Of a DNA stretch of 64,000 bases, positions 60,815 through 64,000 are shown piece after piece. This DNA is from Saturnia japonica (Eukaryota; Arthropoda; Insecta; Lepidoptera; Saturniidae), in the NCBI GenBank assembly GCA_033032175.1, contig CM065309.1, forward strand, positions 9,796,001 through 9,860,000. The letters are read 5' to 3'. Made by a program: the position numbers and the translations under genes. The notes beneath the pieces are model-generated. The model was not told where the DNA came from and made no database searches. It saw only the letters and a list, made by a program, of their open reading frames with translations. Position 1 is the first letter of the stretch, and the number at the start of each line of letters is the position of its first letter.

Positions 60815-62515
60815 AAAGTTGGTATTTGAAACAATATTACTATTGTATTATTTGGAAATATGCCGCTCTTGTATGAGCAATATTATTTCGAGAATATAAT
60901 TCTTTATTATATTATATTGTCAAAACCATTACTTTGCGGAAGTTCATAGCAAACTTATACACTATTTTTATGTATATTTTAATGAATTTGTATTTTAAGT
61001 ATTCATTTATCCTTCAAAGTTTGTATATTAAATGTGCAGTTATAAATATATTATTTTTTATAATACTTAAGTCATGGTTTATTTTCATGATAATGATAAT
61101 TAAATTGAAATATCTCCAACATTAAGAGAATATTACACAAAATAATGGTTATAGTGTTCATTCATGTATTTTTTTTTCTTTAAAAATCAGTTAAATAATC
61201 ATATTAAGATATGTGTTTTAGCGGAGAAAGGACTGGAAAATTTGTGACTATAAATACATCTATATTTATTTTAGCTTAAAGTGTGAATGATGATGTGACT
61301 TAAAAAGAATGTAGCCTTTTAACGTTAAATGTAAAATTATGTTCATTATGTATGTATAATGTAGAATGATACATGTAGACTTGCCTTGGTCTTAGCTATT
61401 TTTTATTTCGACTCGTAAACTGGAAATTATAATACTGTTTAAAAAAAAATTAAAAGTCAAAGGCTAAAGCACAGTGATGTCATATAACGCACAAAATTTA
61501 TAATTATTATACAGAATAGGTATATGTATTAAATAGGTGCAGACTCGATTGCTTAGGCAAGTTTGGGAAACGTGATTGTAAACGTGAATTAAATAATAAT
61601 GTCCCTTTTTATTTTGAAAAAATAACTGATGCAAACTGTTTGATATGATGCAATGTACGATCGACTTTAAAATTACTTATAATTTTTGTAGCTTTTGAAT
61701 GAATGCTGAAGTGGCACCCAATCCTTAGAAATACACGCGAATGAAATATAATAATTATTAAAACTGATTACAACAGTTATTTAAAACTCCTGTAGAGTTT
61801 CTTAAATTGTCATGTAGTGGTTGGTTACATAATTTTTTGTTATTTTCCTCTTTAAATGGCGTTTTCACGATGTAATTGGGTTGTTGTGTACAAATGAAGT
61901 GGATTATAAATACTACTCTCTCTCTCTAATACTCTTCTCAGAGCGTTGTTTTAATTTATTTATGTAATATCCACATGATATTGGTAATATCAAAACAATA
62001 AAACACAGTTAACTACTTAAAATGTGTTCGATTTTGTATTAGAAATAAATATATCATTACAGTGTTTAATGTAAAAATCATTTTAAAATTTAATTTGATT
62101 TGTAGACTTTTTGTATTATAATAATGTGTAAGTATTTAGAATTTTTATGACAGCTTTTAAATAAAAAGAATATTTTTAAACTTGAAAGTTAATTACCAGT
62201 ATCTCACATCTTTTATTTGCTCATAGGTACATTATAAAACGGATGAGAAACAGGTTACAACAATAATAAATAAAAAGGTGATTGAATTGATTGAGATTTT
62301 AAATATCCACATAATATAATACCTTTAATGGGCATGTGAAAGGAACTTGATAAAATGTTTGAAAAATCCTATTTTTTATTGTTTTATAAACATTTTTATT
62401 ACACTTACTTTACATTTAATTTTTCACAAATTACTTGAATAAGGTTAGCCATTATTACTTTGTACATATTAAATTTTCACATACAATTTTGGTTTGTATA
62501 ATAAACTATTTAAAG
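60815..62515. other. Gene-free AT-rich region
   Basis: A short TC tract lies near 61914-61927. No exon recognised. Confidence 0.4.
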
Positions 62516-62517
62516 TG

Positions 62518-62760
62518 AAACTTTTATTAGATCGTCTGAAACTTTTTGGTCTGTGTGTTGCATGTCGCGTGACGGTCGGCCGCGGAGTAGGGATAAAGTG
62601 AAAGGCACTCGCCAGAGCAGCCAAGGCCAATAATTAATGGAATATTATTCCAAAAATTTTTAGTTAAATATCCATAATGTGAAAAAAAGTTTCACTTTTA
62701 CCGTGGTTTCATAAAACCACACAATCTTTTTATTATACAGTGTTTTCCCAGATTAAAAAA
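62518..62760. repeat. Unclassified GC-rich block with small palindromes
   Basis: 'gcgtgacggtcggccgcggagtagggataa' stands out from AT-rich surroundings, followed by the palindrome GGAATATTATTCC (62639-62651) and a hairpin GTGGTTT..AAACCAC (about 62703-62721). Probably an insertion; class unknown. Confidence 0.35.
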
Positions 62761-62764
62761 TAAG

Positions 62765-63065
62765 TACCTTGTATCAGTTGCTTCGCATATTATGTAAAAT
62801 TATTTCTGATTTTTTATATCATTTCCCCTTTATTTTTAAGAGCTATTTCGCAAATATGTTAATCTGCGCATTTCTGTGTGTTATCGAAGGCAAACAAAAA
62901 CTTTAGCTTCAAATTTTCTTCTTTTGATTTGTCATTTTAATTAAATAAAAAAACTTTTTTAGATATGACTCTACGTTTTGAATGGAGCTTATATTCTAGT
63001 ACCATATATTTAGTAACCGTTAGTTTTTGTTTAGTTTAAACCAGTACCTTCAATTTTTTACCGTT
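62765..63065. other. AT-rich sequence
   Basis: I see no gene. Confidence 0.4.
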
Positions 63066-63069
63066 TCTA

Positions 63070-63235
63070 GCAACTAGCTGCTGCCCGCGACTTCTTCTGT
63101 GTCAACTTCAGAAATGGATCTCCACCGGGATAAAACTATTCTATAGGCTATATACTATCTGCGTGCCAAAATTCATTTAAATCCGTTCAGCCGTTTTTGC
63201 GTGATTAAGTAACAAACATCCAAACATAGTCATAT
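63070..63235 (+). repeat. Non-LTR-like repeat (family C)
   Basis: 'ctagctgctgcccgcgacttcttctg', 'caccgggataaaactattctataggctata' and 'catttaaatccgttcagccgtttttgcgtgattaagtaacaaacatccaaacata'. Confidence 0.65.
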
Positions 63236-63324
63236 AAAATATTATATTTTTAATAGTATCCGAAAATACCGAAAATCTGCCAATAGATACAAAAAAAAAA
63301 TTAAATCATTCCCTACTCTATTGC

Positions 63325-63590
63325 CCTGATAAAAAAAAACGTGGAAATCGGAATACTCTTTATTTCTTACTAAAAGCTTAAATATAAATTGAGAAATGAT
63401 AGGTTCTCCATACAAACTTTTATTTCCTATCTCTCCCCTTGAAGTTTTATTTTCGCGACAATAGATAACTTTTGTCCTCCAAGGTGCAATCTATCTCTAT
63501 AAGAAAATTCTTCAAAATTAATTCAGCGGTTTAGACGTGAAAACGCAAAAGGCAAAGTTACTTTCGCATTTACAATATTAGTTTAGATTA
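63325..63590 (+). repeat. Degraded non-LTR-like repeat
   Basis: Same order of blocks as 9640-9930: 'acgtggaaatcggaatactctt', 'ccatacaaacttttatttcc', 'cctccaaggtgcaatctatct', 'attcagcggtttagacgtgaaa'. Confidence 0.55.
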
Positions 63591-63594
63591 CACG

Positions 63595-64000
63595 CCTTAT
63601 ATACTAGTATTATATAATAGTATAATATATATTATCTGGGCCCTAATTTTTTGAAAAAATTGCTCATAAGTTTTATCCATATGTAACATTTAGCAAATGT
63701 CAACAAGTATTTAAGACAATTATACTATTAATAATTAAAATGTTCAATCTTAATTTGATTAAAATATGAATATGTAATTAAATGCAACAATTATTCTAAT
63801 CACCAGGATCATTTAAATTGATCCGATCTGTAAAAAACAACTCTAATTAAGTTTTAGAATCGTATAGTGTTTTTGTTTGATTGCAAGCCTCCGAATTCCT
63901 TTTAATCAAAACCCCATTTATGATAAAAAGGGGATACAATTTCAAAATATATGTTTTTTATTAACATTTAAAGATTTAGCGTTATGGCTACTATCTCACC
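63595..64000. other. AT-rich sequence to the window end
   Basis: I see no gene. Confidence 0.4.

Noticed and set aside
1..64000. CRISPR array, rRNA, bacterial operon or recent horizontal transfer
   Set aside because: No regularly spaced repeats, no rRNA signature, and all recognised genes have insect introns and codon use.

Overview
The window looks like nuclear DNA of a moth or butterfly. It is AT-rich, its genes are split by short GT-AG introns, it carries several insect cuticle-type secreted proteins and a Halloween-family mitochondrial P450, and it is packed with short fragments of repeats typical of Lepidoptera (non-LTR tails with a 'gcccgcggcttcg' motif, tRNA-derived SINEs, Helitron, mariner, hAT, PIF/Harbinger and pogo-like pieces). 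The species cannot be named from the sequence alone.

Layout. At 1078-5292 (+) lie the last seven coding exons (448 residues) of a cytochrome P450, most likely CYP302A1/disembodied, the ecdysteroid C22-hydroxylase; its N-terminal exon is not visible. Converging on it from the other strand is a two-exon secreted proline-rich protein (5824-6514, -). Its first coding exon is the ATG alone, and its reading frame continues past the TGA as coding-like sequence with further breaks down to about 5358. The stretch 6.9-10.2 kb is a transposon graveyard: mariner transposase relic, Helitron helicase tail and a near-perfect 160-bp-arm hairpin. At 10520-11263 (-) there is a broken proline-rich ORF with two frame changes and an internal stop. 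A multi-exon cuticular protein with two Rebers-Riddiford-like regions occupies 13749-14922 (-), followed by an internally deleted PIF/Harbinger element with TTA duplications (15264-16270). At 20687-21028 (+) there is an RR-1 cuticular protein reading frame interrupted by one TAG.

From 21 to 51 kb I see no convincing host exon, only unique AT-rich DNA and repeats. At 51289-52900 (-) is an intact three-exon gene for an unrecognised secreted cysteine-rich protein, and at 53940-54172 (+) a possible orphan terminal exon. The remaining 10 kb is repeats and unique AT-rich DNA.

How the genes may relate: the P450 makes the moulting hormone, and the neighbouring cuticle-type genes are of a class often driven by that hormone. 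Nothing in the sequence shows that they are co-regulated, so this is only a suggestion. I found no clear case for an entirely new biological system. The strongest leads are the stop-interrupted secreted and cuticle ORFs, the long hairpin, the stop-free 81-base intron, the exact 31-base palindrome flanked by 8-base duplications, and the unrecognised secreted gene.
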